Shown one piece after another: positions 39,121 to 47,934 of a stretch of 47,944 nucleotides of DNA. Location: NCBI RefSeq assembly GCF_014837065.1, contig NZ_JACSPP010000025.1:1-47944 (forward strand), given 5' to 3'. Each line of letters starts with the position of its first letter. Position 1 is the first letter of the stretch. The position numbers were made by a program, and so were the translations under genes. This stretch comes from Phocaeicola intestinalis (lineage in GTDB: Bacteria; Bacteroidota; Bacteroidia; Bacteroidales; Bacteroidaceae). Below the pieces are notes generated by a model. The model made no database searches. It had not been told where the DNA came from and worked only from the letters and a program-made list of their open reading frames with translations.

Positions 39121-41220
39121 TCATTTCCTTTTCCTGCCGTTCCCGTTTTTGGGGAACGAGAGTGTCAGGGTGAACCCGGCGTCAAAGGTGACCGAAGCGT
39201 CGAAGGCCACACCCTTCTTTCCCTTGAATCCCTTGATGAGCCGTGTGGAACCGGAAGAGAAAAGCTGTTCCAGATGCTGGTCCGTCAGTTCCTTGTTCAG
39301 GAATCTGCGGTACACGGTCAGTCCGCACCCTTTATTGTCACAGCGGGCACTCTTCTCCCTGACGATGATGTGTCCGGTCTTGCATTTGGGACAGGTGAAT
39401 GTGCGGGCGGCTGCTGCCGGAAGGCTGAGGTTCAGGATTTCACGGGTAGCCTTGCGGGTGTAGTCCGTGATGGATGCCATGAACGTGTCCGGTCCGAGCG
39501 TGTGCCGCTCTATCTGGAGCAGGGTTTTCTCCCAGCTTCCTGTCAGGGAAACATCCGCCACGAGCATGTCCTTCACCGCATCGTAGATATGGAGTCCCTT
39601 TTCCGTGGGGACGATGCTCTTGCCGGAGCGGGCGATATAGTCACGTTTGAACAGTGTGGTGATGATGGCGGCTCTTGTGGCGGGCGTGCCGATGCCCAGC
39701 TCCTTCACGGCCTCGCGTGCCTGTTCGTCGGCTATCTCCCTGCCGCAGGTCTCCATGGCCGCCAGCAGCGTGGCTTCGGTATAGAGCGGTCTGGGCACGG
39801 TCTTCTTCTGGGCCAGTCCGAATCCTGAAACCGGAACCGTGTCCCCTTCGGCAAATACGGCCGTACCCTCGTCGGTTTCCGGCTCGTCATCCTCCCGGTC
39901 CTCTTTCCGGCCAAAGATGCCGCGCCATCCCGGGCTGACCACGGTAGAACCCTTCGAGCGGAAGTCCATCCCCTCCAGACGGCACTCCATGAGCAGCATT
40001 TCCTTCTCGCAGTAGGGCGAGAACGCCTCCAGCATACGTCCGGCTATCAGCGTATAGACGGCCTCCTCCGCCTCGGAAAGCCCTTCGGGTGCGATGCCGG
40101 TCGTGATGAGGGCATGGTGGTCCGTCACTTTCCTGTCGTCCACGCTGCGGGTGTTGAGACGCGCAAAGTCAAGGATTCCGGCACTTGTGGCGAATCCGGG
40201 CATGGCCATAATCCTTTCCAGCAGACCGGGCACACAGGCCATCACGTCGTGCGGGATGTAGCGGCTTCCCGTTCTCGGGTAGGAAATGAGCTTCTTCTCG
40301 TAGAGCGACTGGGCGATGTCCAGCGTCTTTGCCGCGGGCAGGTCGAGGTGCACGTTGCAGTCCTTCTGGAGTGCCGTCAGGTCGTAGAGCAACGGCGGCT
40401 GTTGCAGGGTTTTCCTGCGCTCCACCTTCGTGACCGTCGCCGAAGAATCGGGAGAGAGACTGCGGTAGGCGGCTTCCGCCTTCTGCCTGTCGTCAAAGGT
40501 CGCGGGATGGAAGAAGCGGCGGTGTGACGTGCCTCCATTGAGGGTGACATGCAGCTGCCAGTATGGTGTGGATACGAAACTGCGGTTCTCCTTGTAGCGG
40601 CTGCATATCATGGCGAGCGTCGGCGTCTGCACACGGCCGATTGAGTTGTTGGACGAGCCGGAGACGATGGCCAGGGCCCGGCTGGCGTTCATGCCCACCA
40701 GCCAGTCCGCCTTGGCGCGGCTGTCCGCTGCGGCGTACAGGCTGTCGTATTCCGAGCCGTCCTTCAGTTCCTCCAGACCTTTCCGTATGGCCTCGTCGGT
40801 CAGCGAGGAGATCCACAGGCGGCGGAACGGTTTCTTGCAGTCCAGGAGGGCATATATCCAGCGGAAGATAAGTTCCCCTTCGCGACCGGCATCGGTAGCC
40901 ACGATGATGCTGTCACAGCGGTTGAACACGCTTTCTATGACTTTCAGCTGTTTCGAGGCGGCGATGTCCGTGACCATTCCACTGTCCGTGCGCACCTGTC
41001 GGGAGACCAGGCGGAACGGGTCCGGCAGCATCGGCAGGTCCTCCGCCGCTGTTTTCGTGTAACCGTAAGTGTCCGGCATGGCCAGCGACACGAGGTGTCC
41101 CAGTGCCCATGTTACCATATATCCGTTGCCGGAACAGTAGCCGTCATTTCTTGTATCAGCCCCGACTACACGGGCTATGTCCATGCCTACACTCGGCTTT
41201 TCTGCGATGATTGCTATCAT
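39121..41220 (-). CDS. topB: DNA topoisomerase III (Exc-like)
   Basis: 699 residues of type IA topoisomerase III: N-terminal TOPRIM (MIAIIAEKPSVGMDIARVVG), DAGREGELIFRW motif, the active-site region LISYPRTGSRY (catalytic Y314), and a C-terminal zinc ribbon (FTCPKCKTGHI, CDNKGCGLTVY). It relaxes or decatenates DNA. A protein of this type, named Exc, is in the CTnDOT excision operon, where it is not strictly needed for excision. It reads on the minus strand with the DUF4099/DUF3945 genes upstream. Confidence 0.92.
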   Translation of the reverse strand: MIAIIAEKPSVGMDIARVVGADTRNDGYCSGNGYMVTWALGHLVSLAMPDTYGYTKTAAEDLPMLPDPFRLVSRQVRTDSGMVTDIAASKQLKVIESVFNRCDSIIVATDAGREGELIFRWIYALLDCKKPFRRLWISSLTDEAIRKGLEELKDGSEYDSLYAAADSRAKADWLVGMNASRALAIVSGSSNNSIGRVQTPTLAMICSRYKENRSFVSTPYWQLHVTLNGGTSHRRFFHPATFDDRQKAEAAYRSLSPDSSATVTKVERRKTLQQPPLLYDLTALQKDCNVHLDLPAAKTLDIAQSLYEKKLISYPRTGSRYIPHDVMACVPGLLERIMAMPGFATSAGILDFARLNTRSVDDRKVTDHHALITTGIAPEGLSEAEEAVYTLIAGRMLEAFSPYCEKEMLLMECRLEGMDFRSKGSTVVSPGWRGIFGRKEDREDDEPETDEGTAVFAEGDTVPVSGFGLAQKKTVPRPLYTEATLLAAMETCGREIADEQAREAVKELGIGTPATRAAIITTLFKRDYIARSGKSIVPTEKGLHIYDAVKDMLVADVSLTGSWEKTLLQIERHTLGPDTFMASITDYTRKATREILNLSLPAAAARTFTCPKCKTGHIIVREKSARCDNKGCGLTVYRRFLNKELTDQHLEQLFSSGSTRLIKGFKGKKGVAFDASVTFDAGFTLTLSFPKNGNGRKRK

Positions 41221-41314
41221 ATTGTTAGGATAAAAATTAAGCCGTTTCCCGTTTTCCGTGCGGAAGACAGGAAACGGCGGTAAGACATCGGTTTACTTGA
41301 TAATTGCTCTCAGG

Positions 41315-41578
41315 CTATCTGCCCAGCGGTGTCACTCCCTGGATTTCCAGCAGCGGTGCCTCGCCCTTGCGGACCAGCTGCAGGGTGGCGTCCATCACCA
41401 CGTCCACGCCGAGGAGCACGAGGCTCAGGGACATCACTTTCGTTTTCTCTCCCCTGAGGAGGGTGTCCATTTCGCCGGAGAGTTCCAGCTCGTCCTTCAT
41501 GATACCGATACCGGAGAGTTCGTCCCAGTTCACTTCATCAGCCTTGAAAGGCATGTCGTTTCCGTTTTCCTTTTTCAT
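41315..41578 (-). CDS. Short DUF4099-like protein (87 aa)
   Basis: 87 residues from the ATG at 41578 (MKKENGNDMPFKADEVNWDE), preferred over the upstream Met at 41608 because an A/G-rich stretch AAAGAAAGAAAT precedes it. The stretch VNWDELSGIGIMKDELELSG, with DTLLRGEKTKVMSL and a hydrophobic MSLSLVLLGVDVVMDATLQL, matches the N-terminal DUF4099 portion of the larger neighbour (INWEQLKNFGISREYL). It is probably a stand-alone copy of that domain. Function unknown. Confidence 0.7.
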   Translation of the reverse strand: MKKENGNDMPFKADEVNWDELSGIGIMKDELELSGEMDTLLRGEKTKVMSLSLVLLGVDVVMDATLQLVRKGEAPLLEIQGVTPLGR

Positions 41579-41625
41579 ATTTCTTTCTTTTTTTGATTCA
41601 ACATTCATTTTTCAGTAACCTGCCA

Positions 41626-43398
41626 TCAGGCAATGCTCGCACCTTTTGACTTGCGGTTTCCCTGTTCCTGTCGCTGGCTGTTGGCCACCACGTTTCGCTG
41701 CGAGGCGTCACGCTTGCGGTCAGGATTCTCGTTGTAGAAGTCCAGACGCCCCTGGTTGAAGTTCGCCTTGACGTACTGCGAGATGGTCTTCCCGTCATAT
41801 CCCTTTATGCCTTCCACCAGCACGGCCTTTCCGCTCTGCAGGTCCGCACGCTGCTGTCTGGTCAGTTCCACGTCCCATACCTTGGTTGGAATCTTGAAAT
41901 CCTCGCGCTGCTCGAAACCGTCCGGCGTACGGGAGTAGCTCAGGCGTCCCGTTTCCAAATCGGCCTTGATGAAGGAGGAGAATTCCTCTCCCTTGCGATT
42001 CACCATGTCGTTGAGGAAAATCACCTTGCCGTCACGGAGCTGCTGCTGTTCCTCCGCCGTAATCTTCACCCCGTTGATTTCGTTGGGGATATAGATTTCA
42101 CGTGCGCCCTCCGGGGAGTCCGGGTTGTAGCGGGTGTATGACGGACGGCCTGTCGCCTCGTCCAGCTTCACGTAGGAGGAGAACACCTCGCCGTCCTTGC
42201 GCTGCATGCCCTCCACGAAGATGGCTTTCCCGGCGTTCAGGTCTTCAATCTGTTTCTGTGTCAGTTCCACGCCCCCGAGTGTCTGGCGGTTGAAGAGCTT
42301 GTCGTTCTCGAAAATGAACTCGACACCCCTGCGTTCGGCATTTACCTGAATGAAGGCGTTGAACTCGTTGCCGGACTTGGCGATCATGCCCTCGACATAG
42401 ACCTTCTTGCCTTCACGCAGGTCATTCTGCTCCTGCTCTGTCAGTTCCACGCCCTTGATTTCCCTCGGGATGAAGGCATTCTCCGCTTTCATGGCGACCA
42501 CCTCGTTGGTCAGCTTGTCGATGCTGATGAAGGAAGGGATATATTCCCCGTTGCGTCCTTTCAGTTCCACGACACGTCCCATGTTGCCCGTTTCGAGCAG
42601 GTTCTTCTTGTCCTCGTCGGAGAAGATATGTCCGAAATACGGTCGGTCAAGGTCGGGTTTCTGCCGGATACCGTGGATGCCGAGCACCACTTCGCCTGCC
42701 ATGGACTGCTGGAATGACAGACGTGCGTCCGTTCTCAGTACGGCCGAGCCGAAGTTCATGCTGATGGGTACTACCTGGTTGGTCTTGTATCCCTTGAGCA
42801 TCTGTTCGAGCAGTCCGCGTTCCTGGAGGTATTCACGGGAGATTCCAAAATTCTTGAGCTGTTCCCAGTTGATCATGGACTCGTTGTAACGGTACTGTGG
42901 GGACTGGGTCTGCGGCTGGCTGTCAGCTGCGGCAGCCTGCTGCTGGGTTTCATTTTTCTTTGCCATTTCTTCTTGATTTTTTTGGTTGATACTTTGGTTT
43001 TCCTTGTTGCGCGGAACAATCTCGTACTGCTTGAGAAATTCCTCCACGGCTTTTGTCTTTTTTCCTGCGGCGATGTCCTCGATGGCCTGCTGTACGGCAG
43101 GGTCGTCCAGCCTGTCTTCCTTGACGGAGAGGATTCCGAAACGTGTCGGGTCTTTCAGCTGGCTCCAGAAGTTCTTAATGAAGTTCTCGAAGGCGTCTGC
43201 ATAGCGGTCAATCTTCAGGAAGGAGTTCCGGTTCTGCCTGTCGGCGGCTACCGTGTTGAATTTTCCGTCCTGTCCGATTTGCGACACCGCTTCCAGAATC
43301 AGTTCCATCTTGTCGAGGATGAACACGATGTCACTCATCTGCTCGTTTTCGGAGACCTGCGGTTTCGGGGGTTCTTCCCTTGCATTTTTCTTTGCCAT
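41626..43398 (-). CDS. DUF4099/DUF3945 repeat protein
   Basis: 590 residues. N-terminal helical region (1-120), a polar Gln-rich linker (about 130-165, NQEEMAKKNETQQQAAAADS), DUF4099 (MINWEQLKNFGISREYLQER), and at least four tandem DUF3945 repeats with the pattern hydrophobic-ELT-Q-L-GK-V-V-GM-KxG (starting near VELTEQEQNDLREGKKVYVE, VELTQKQIEDLNAGKAIFVE, VKITAEEQQQLRDGKVIFLN and VELTRQQRADLQSGKAVLVE). The end is basic. It resembles orf3 of the CTnDOT excision operon. Role unknown; binding or scaffolding is likely for a repeat protein. Confidence 0.8.
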   Translation of the reverse strand: MAKKNAREEPPKPQVSENEQMSDIVFILDKMELILEAVSQIGQDGKFNTVAADRQNRNSFLKIDRYADAFENFIKNFWSQLKDPTRFGILSVKEDRLDDPAVQQAIEDIAAGKKTKAVEEFLKQYEIVPRNKENQSINQKNQEEMAKKNETQQQAAAADSQPQTQSPQYRYNESMINWEQLKNFGISREYLQERGLLEQMLKGYKTNQVVPISMNFGSAVLRTDARLSFQQSMAGEVVLGIHGIRQKPDLDRPYFGHIFSDEDKKNLLETGNMGRVVELKGRNGEYIPSFISIDKLTNEVVAMKAENAFIPREIKGVELTEQEQNDLREGKKVYVEGMIAKSGNEFNAFIQVNAERRGVEFIFENDKLFNRQTLGGVELTQKQIEDLNAGKAIFVEGMQRKDGEVFSSYVKLDEATGRPSYTRYNPDSPEGAREIYIPNEINGVKITAEEQQQLRDGKVIFLNDMVNRKGEEFSSFIKADLETGRLSYSRTPDGFEQREDFKIPTKVWDVELTRQQRADLQSGKAVLVEGIKGYDGKTISQYVKANFNQGRLDFYNENPDRKRDASQRNVVANSQRQEQGNRKSKGASIA

Positions 43399-43438
43399 AA
43401 TTTTTGATTTTTAGTGTTGATAACTCATGTTGTCACCG

Positions 43439-43446
43439 CAAATATA
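43439..43446 (-). promoter_or_regulatory. Promoter -7 box (TATATTTG) of the DUF3945-topB operon
   Basis: The minus strand has TATATTTG ~40 nt before the start at 43398. No good -33 at the right spacing. Plausible. Confidence 0.5.
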
Positions 43447-44095
43447 TAGGAGAAAAATTGATAAATAATTGATTTGCAATGTGTTAGGATATATATTACA
43501 CCATGTGTCATCACATTACACCGCAGGCCGGAGAAAACGGAGTGAAAAAACGGGGTAAAATGGCAGGAAAAGGAGAAAAAACGAAAGACGGCAAAGGAAA
43601 GGGTGGAACAGGCCGGACAGACAAGGGTATGGCGGTACACGCAGCCGCACGGAAGAAAAGGAAAAACTGTAATTATGCAGAGTTGGGAGCGAGCTGCTTT
43701 TGTCCCCCTTGATGTGTCCTTTTGTGACAGGAAGCGGAATTCTGTTTACGGGAATAACCGGATGGCGTAATCCATTGGGATGGCATACGGGAGCATGGTT
43801 CTCCCGTCGGATTCTTTTTTATTTTGACCTGTATCTATGCGTCGTAGGTCGCTTCGCTTGCTAAGTCCCGGTCCTTTCCCTAACTCGGACGGCAATACCG
43901 GAGCGTTTTTTTGGGCGGAAAATTACCGCAGGGAATTTTGTGTCCCGAAAACCGGAGGCTTGAACGTGGAGGTATTCGCCCTCCGAGTTAACTTCTCTGA
44001 AGGGACTTATCAAGTGAAGCGTGGCTTATGATGCCATTTTATAGAAATATGGAGAAAAATTCCCTTTCAACACAAAAAATGCAATAAATCTGCGT
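43447..44095. other. Intergenic region with a large inverted repeat
   Basis: 650 bp with no convincing gene: frames at 43503-43712 (Lys/Gly-rich) and 43837-44031 are of doubtful quality. It contains the inverted repeat of 43850-44021. Confidence 0.5.
43850..44021. repeat. Large imperfect inverted repeat, ICE palindrome family
   Basis: Arm pairs: CGCTTC 43850-43855 with GAAGCG 44016-44021; TAAGTCCC 43862-43869 with GGGACTTA 44002-44009; TAACTCGGA 43881-43889 with TCCGAGTTA 43982-43990; an inner AATACC/GGTATT pair. The centre (ACCGGAGCG... and CCCGAAAACCGGAGGCTTGA) resembles the 831-901 and 38.4-39.1 kb palindromes. Confidence 0.65.
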
Positions 44096-44133
44096 AAGTA
44101 GTCAAAAAATGACTACTTTTGCAATGTCATTGC
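44096..44133 (+). promoter_or_regulatory. abiE promoter with two inverted-repeat operators
   Basis: AAGTAGTCA (44096-44104) and TGACTACTT (44110-44118) form a perfect 9-bp inverted repeat overlapping the -7 box TACTTTTG (44114-44121). GCAAT (44121-44125) and ATTGC (44129-44133) form a second. The start codon is at 44143. AbiEi antitoxins are known to autoregulate by binding inverted repeats, which fits these sites. Confidence 0.65.
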
Positions 44134-44142
44134 AACTAAGTT

Positions 44143-44958
44143 ATGAAGAAGCATATAGAAACTTTGTCAGATTGGATTGAAAGCCGGGAAGTAAGGGGAT
44201 ATTACACCTTCACTAAAGAGGATATAGAAAAGCAATTCCCTTCAGCGGGTAAGGTATATATCAAAACCGCATTGTACCGTTTGGCCGCCAAAGCGAAGAT
44301 TGTTTCTCCCTGGCGTAATTTTTATGTCATTATGCCTGTGGAATATTCGTTAAAAGGCGTAATTCCGCCTGTTTTCTATATGGATCAGCTGATGTCCTAT
44401 CTTGGGAAAAGATATTATGTTGCTCTTTTGAATGCGGCTTCATTTTATGGCGCGTCACATCAAAGAGTACAGACATTTTCCCTCATGGTGGAACAACCGA
44501 GCATGAGGAATACTTCAAAGAGCGGAACATCCATATTGTTCTTTTCCAAGAAGGAAATAAGTATGGAATTTGTAAGGAAGCACAAGACGCAGACAGGTTA
44601 CATCAATGTTTCTTGTCCTGAACTGACAGCTGTTGACCTGGTGGAAAACGAAAAAAGTGTAGGTGGTCTGAATCGCGTCTGCACCGTGTTGAATGAATTG
44701 GCTGAGACAATGAATCTGGACAGCCTCGATGATTCCTTTTTCAAGACATCGGCCATACCGGTCTTTCAACGTCTGGGTTATATTCTGGAACATGTATTGG
44801 AAAGAGCGGATTTGGCGGAAACCTTATATTCCAAAATGGAGGTTGCAGGACTGAGATTTAGAAAGATACCGTTTAAGATAAACAAACCGACAGAGGGTTG
44901 TGAGGTTGACAAGAAATGGAAAGTAATCATTAACCAGGAAATAGAAATAGACGAATGA
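44143..44958 (+). CDS. abiEi: AbiEi antitoxin
   Basis: 271 residues: N-terminal winged-helix (KKHIETLSDWIESREVRGYY, FTKEDIEKQFPS), then the AbiEi body with YYVALLNAASFYGASHQRVQ and TSILFFSKKEISMEFV. It neutralises AbiEii without forming a tight complex (type IV toxin-antitoxin) and represses the promoter upstream. It overlaps the toxin gene by ATGA (44955-44958). Confidence 0.85.
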   Translation: MKKHIETLSDWIESREVRGYYTFTKEDIEKQFPSAGKVYIKTALYRLAAKAKIVSPWRNFYVIMPVEYSLKGVIPPVFYMDQLMSYLGKRYYVALLNAASFYGASHQRVQTFSLMVEQPSMRNTSKSGTSILFFSKKEISMEFVRKHKTQTGYINVSCPELTAVDLVENEKSVGGLNRVCTVLNELAETMNLDSLDDSFFKTSAIPVFQRLGYILEHVLERADLAETLYSKMEVAGLRFRKIPFKINKPTEGCEVDKKWKVIINQEIEIDE

Positions 44959-45749
44959 TACCGGAATTTGCAATCAGAGAATGGAGCGAACATGTTCCAT
45001 GGACAGAGTCCGAACAGGTCGAACAGGATCTGCTGATATGCAGAGCCTTGACTGAGATATACAAGGATGAATATCTTGCTTCCCATCTGGCTTTTCGCGG
45101 AGGGACCGCATTACACAAGTTGTTTCTCTCGCCCCAACCCAGGTACAGTGAAGATATTGACTTGGTACAGATTAATGCAGAACCGATCAAAGAGACCTAT
45201 GACCATATAAGAGATACACTCGCTTTTCTCGGGGAGCCGAAAGTGAAGCAGAAAAAGCACAACAACACTTTGATTTTCAGGCTGGAATCAGAATCCATAC
45301 CAGTGGTCCCGATTCATCTGAAAGTGGAAATCAACTGCAAGGAACATTTCAGTGTACTGCCTATGCAACGTATGCCATTTTCAGTGGTCAACAAATGGTA
45401 TAACGGAAAATGCGATGTCCTGACTTACCAGTTGGATGAACTGGTAGGTACAAAACTGCGTGCCTTGTACCAACGGAGAAAAGGACGTGATTTGTATGAT
45501 TTGTACAAGGCCTTGACCACATCAGACATCAACATAGACAACGTGCTGGCTTGCTATCAGAAGTATATGGAATTTGTGGTTGACCACATTCCTACTTACA
45601 AAGAATTTATTATCAATATGGAAGACAAAATGCAGGATGATGAGTTCTTGGGTGATACCATGCAGTTGCTTCGGCCGGATGAAGAGTTCAATCCGCAGGA
45701 AGGCTATGAGGTGGTACGAACGCTCCTGTTAGACAGGTTACAAAAGTGA
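44955..45749 (+). CDS. abiEii: AbiEii toxin, nucleotidyltransferase
   Basis: 264 residues of the nucleotidyltransferase toxin family: FRGGTALHKLF (about 49-59, the G-G-T pattern) and PRYSEDIDLVQ (S-x-D-x-D-type active-site region), plus DELVGTKLRALYQRRKGRDL with the conserved Lys/Arg-Asp of the family. AbiEii acts as a nucleotidyltransferase that blocks growth and limits phage infection. It is translated with the antitoxin; a terminator follows. Confidence 0.88.
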   Translation: MIPEFAIREWSEHVPWTESEQVEQDLLICRALTEIYKDEYLASHLAFRGGTALHKLFLSPQPRYSEDIDLVQINAEPIKETYDHIRDTLAFLGEPKVKQKKHNNTLIFRLESESIPVVPIHLKVEINCKEHFSVLPMQRMPFSVVNKWYNGKCDVLTYQLDELVGTKLRALYQRRKGRDLYDLYKALTTSDINIDNVLACYQKYMEFVVDHIPTYKEFIINMEDKMQDDEFLGDTMQLLRPDEEFNPQEGYEVVRTLLLDRLQK

Positions 45750-45751
45750 TG

Positions 45752-45789
45752 AAAGCCCATTTTCTCATTTACCGGGGTAAATGGGCTTT
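45752..45789. terminator. Terminator after the abiE operon
   Basis: AAAGCCCATTT (45752-45762) and AAATGGGCTTT (45779-45789), 11-bp perfect stem with inner ATTTACC/GGTAAAT, working in both directions. Confidence 0.8.
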
Positions 45790-45844
45790 GTAGGATTTTA
45801 TCTTCAGGTGTGTATGCTCCATCGTAAGCATTCTATTTTCCGCC

Positions 45845-45875
45845 TTGACGCACATTATTCACAAACCTACCTTTG
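45845..45875 (+). promoter_or_regulatory. IS66 promoter (TTG-N20-TACCTTTG)
   Basis: TTG at 45845-45847 and TACCTTTG at 45868-45875, a Bacteroides -33/-7 pair at the IS left end, just before tnpA. It also means translation cannot begin at an ATG before ~45880. Confidence 0.6.
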
Positions 45876-45902
45876 CGCCATAACCAAATAACAACAATGA
45901 TT

Positions 45903-46271
45903 ATGGCGAAAGAAAAAGTAAACTATCAGGAGGTATATGACCTCTACCAGTTATGCAGCGAGACCAAGGATCTTCGCGAGTTCTGTGCGGATTATGGAGT
46001 AAACTACGACAAGTTCATGAACTGGCAACGTCATCAGCTTTGGAGCGAGAAGTTAGGCAAGACAGTTCTGGTTGATCAGCCCAAGGTTGCTAAAGTCCAG
46101 ATAACCGGCAAGCCTTGCAACAGTCCGACTGTAAAGATGGAGGTGAAACAGCCTGAAGGCGAACCACCAATAAAATGGGTTAAGTTACAACTGGCGTCTG
46201 GAGCGACACTGTTTCTGAGAAACACCAGCGTTCTTGATCTGAGTCTGTTGCTTAATAAAATGATAGGATGA
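45903..46271 (+). CDS. tnpA: IS66 accessory protein TnpA
   Basis: 122 residues counted from the ATG at 45903 (another at 45897 is possible). It has the TnpA pattern: a DNA-binding N-terminus (VNYQEVYDLYQLCSETKDLR, FCADYGVNYDKFMNWQRHQL) and a C-terminal strand set with VKLQLASGATLFLRNTSVLD. The frame extends further upstream to 45873, but that lies in the promoter box. tnpB follows after 1 nt. Confidence 0.85.
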   Translation: MAKEKVNYQEVYDLYQLCSETKDLREFCADYGVNYDKFMNWQRHQLWSEKLGKTVLVDQPKVAKVQITGKPCNSPTVKMEVKQPEGEPPIKWVKLQLASGATLFLRNTSVLDLSLLLNKMIG

Positions 46272-46272
46272 T

Positions 46273-46617
46273 ATGCTTGGACTGAGTGCTAACCTGAACT
46301 ATTACCTGTTCAACGGTAATGTGGATTTACGGAAAGGCATCTTCCGTTTGTGTGAAAGTATAAGGCAAGAGATGTCACTTGACCCTAGTGATGCGTCCAA
46401 TGTATATATGTTCATGTCCCGTAACCGGAAGGTCGTCAAGATACTTCATTACGAACGCGGTTTTTATGTGCTTTACGAGAAACGTCCTGTCATGGGAAAG
46501 TTCAAGAAACCTGTGTTTGACGAGGTGTCAAAATGCTACCGGATACAGTGGTCTGACATGGCTTACCTGACGGAAAGTATCGTAGTCGACAGAATGTATG
46601 TAACTCCTAAAGAATGA
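46273..46617 (+). CDS. tnpB: IS66 accessory protein TnpB
   Basis: 114 residues of TnpB/IS66 Orf2: the signature LFNGNVDLRKGIFRLCESI at residues 9-27, then SNVYMFMSRNRKVVKILHYE and YVLYEKRPVMGKF. Needed for transposition with TnpA and TnpC; function in detail unknown. Intact length. Confidence 0.9.
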   Translation: MLGLSANLNYYLFNGNVDLRKGIFRLCESIRQEMSLDPSDASNVYMFMSRNRKVVKILHYERGFYVLYEKRPVMGKFKKPVFDEVSKCYRIQWSDMAYLTESIVVDRMYVTPKE

Positions 46618-46705
46618 ATAATAAGGCGTTGATTTACAATGGAATAATACAAAAATAATCGATAAAAAGTTTGCGTAACTGCCTGATTTTTCGTACCTTT
46701 ATATC

Positions 46706-47872
46706 ATGATTGATGAAAGAGCATACGAGTTACTTTGCTGCCAGCTGGGTCTGGCGAATGAGGAAAAAGCAGGGCTTCGCAAACAGAATAAAGAACTGAT
46801 TGCGAGGCTTGAGTCTATTGAAAAATCCAACAAGGAGAACTCAAAAACTCTGATTGATACAATCAATGACCTCAAAGAATCCCTCGAAAAGCAATCAACC
46901 ACGGTTGAACATTACAGGAAAGAAATGGAACTTATGAGGAAGCAGCTTGAAGCAAAAGACGAGGTGAACATGATGCTTGCAAACGAGATATCCAATCTCA
47001 GACTTCAGCTTGAAGACAGCAGGAAACACCGTTTCGGCCGTACATCTGAGCAAAGAAGGCTGCTGAACAACCGTAACATTGACAAGTCTGCAATGGAGAA
47101 GTCCGAATATGACGGTTCTGACAAGAAAGGTGATGATGATAATAAGGCCAATGGTAACGAAGCTGGTGGCAATACCTCTTCCGATAACGCAACAGCACAG
47201 AACAGCAAGCCTTCAAGAAGAAAGGAAACCGCACCACGTGCGGAAAAGACCAGGCTGAAGGTGGACAAGGTAGTGGTACATGAAATAGAAGACTATTACC
47301 AACTCCCGGATGGTGCAAGGCTTATGAACCGCAACGGAATGGCTGATGTGTGGGAATACAGGTTTATAGAACATGTGCGTGCCCATAACGTGGAACATGT
47401 GTACAAGGTGGCAAGGGTAAAGCTTGCAGACGGCACTTTCACTAACACGATGGAGCATCCCTTGAAAAACCTTGGAGGAATCTTCTCTCCTGAACTGCTT
47501 GCCCGTCTGCTTTGTCTGAAATATGACTTCAGCATGCCTGAGAACAGACAGATAAGACTGCTTGCAAGAGAAGGCATCCATATAAGCAATACCACGCTGA
47601 ACAGCTATATCCACAACGGAATCTCCAGGCTTAGGGAGTTTATGGAAGATGTCTTCAAGAAGTTTGTACAACAGGCAAAATACCTTATGGTTGATGAGAC
47701 TACCGAACTCGTTGGAGTTGAAACACCGGAAGGTAAGGCTTACAGGAGAAAGTACTTATGGGCTTTCTTTGCAAAGCATGTCAAGTTGGTTTATTATCAT
47801 TACAATAACGGCAGCAGAGCATCTGATGTGGCAAAGACCTTCCTTGATCATTTTATGGGATCTATATCCTTA
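46706..47872 (+). pseudogene. tnpC: IS66 transposase TnpC, truncated
   Basis: The frame runs to a stop at 47914, but only to about 47872 does it match IS66 TnpC. N-terminal coiled coil (to about 110), a Zn-binding/linker region, and the first catalytic Asp region KYLMVDETTELVGVE (about 327) are present; full-length TnpC is over 500 residues and has later catalytic Asp and Glu, which are missing. The last residues (LIPQHYYKYNFLST) come from unrelated DNA. The IS is therefore probably dead, unless the missing part continues past the window. Confidence 0.75.
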
Positions 47873-47909
47873 ATTCCGCAACACTATTACAAATATAACT
47901 TTTTAAGTA

Positions 47910-47934
47910 CCTGAGCAACAAAAAGTTGCTCAGG
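47910..47934. terminator. Hairpin in the sequence that interrupts IS66
   Basis: CCTGAGCAAC (47910-47919), AAAAA loop, GTTGCTCAGG (47925-47934), 10-bp perfect stem; read on the minus strand it is followed by TACTTAAAAAG and read on the plus strand by ATTTTG. Likely belongs to another element inserted here. Confidence 0.6.

Larger units (their letters stand above)
45824..47872 (+). mobile_element. IS66-family insertion sequence, truncated on the right
   Basis: Left end inferred at 45824, where GTAAGC begins, as is usual for IS66 elements. It has the family's order tnpA, tnpB, tnpC. The right end is missing: within tnpC the sequence stops matching IS66 at about 47872. Beyond lies unrelated AT-rich DNA. 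Confidence 0.7.

Noticed and set aside
43503..43712. Lys/Gly-rich 69-codon plus-strand frame
   Set aside because: Biased composition with no start-region signal; lies in a noncoding gap. A short basic protein cannot be fully excluded.
43837..44031. 64-codon plus-strand frame
   Set aside because: Falls inside the large inverted repeat of 43850-44021.
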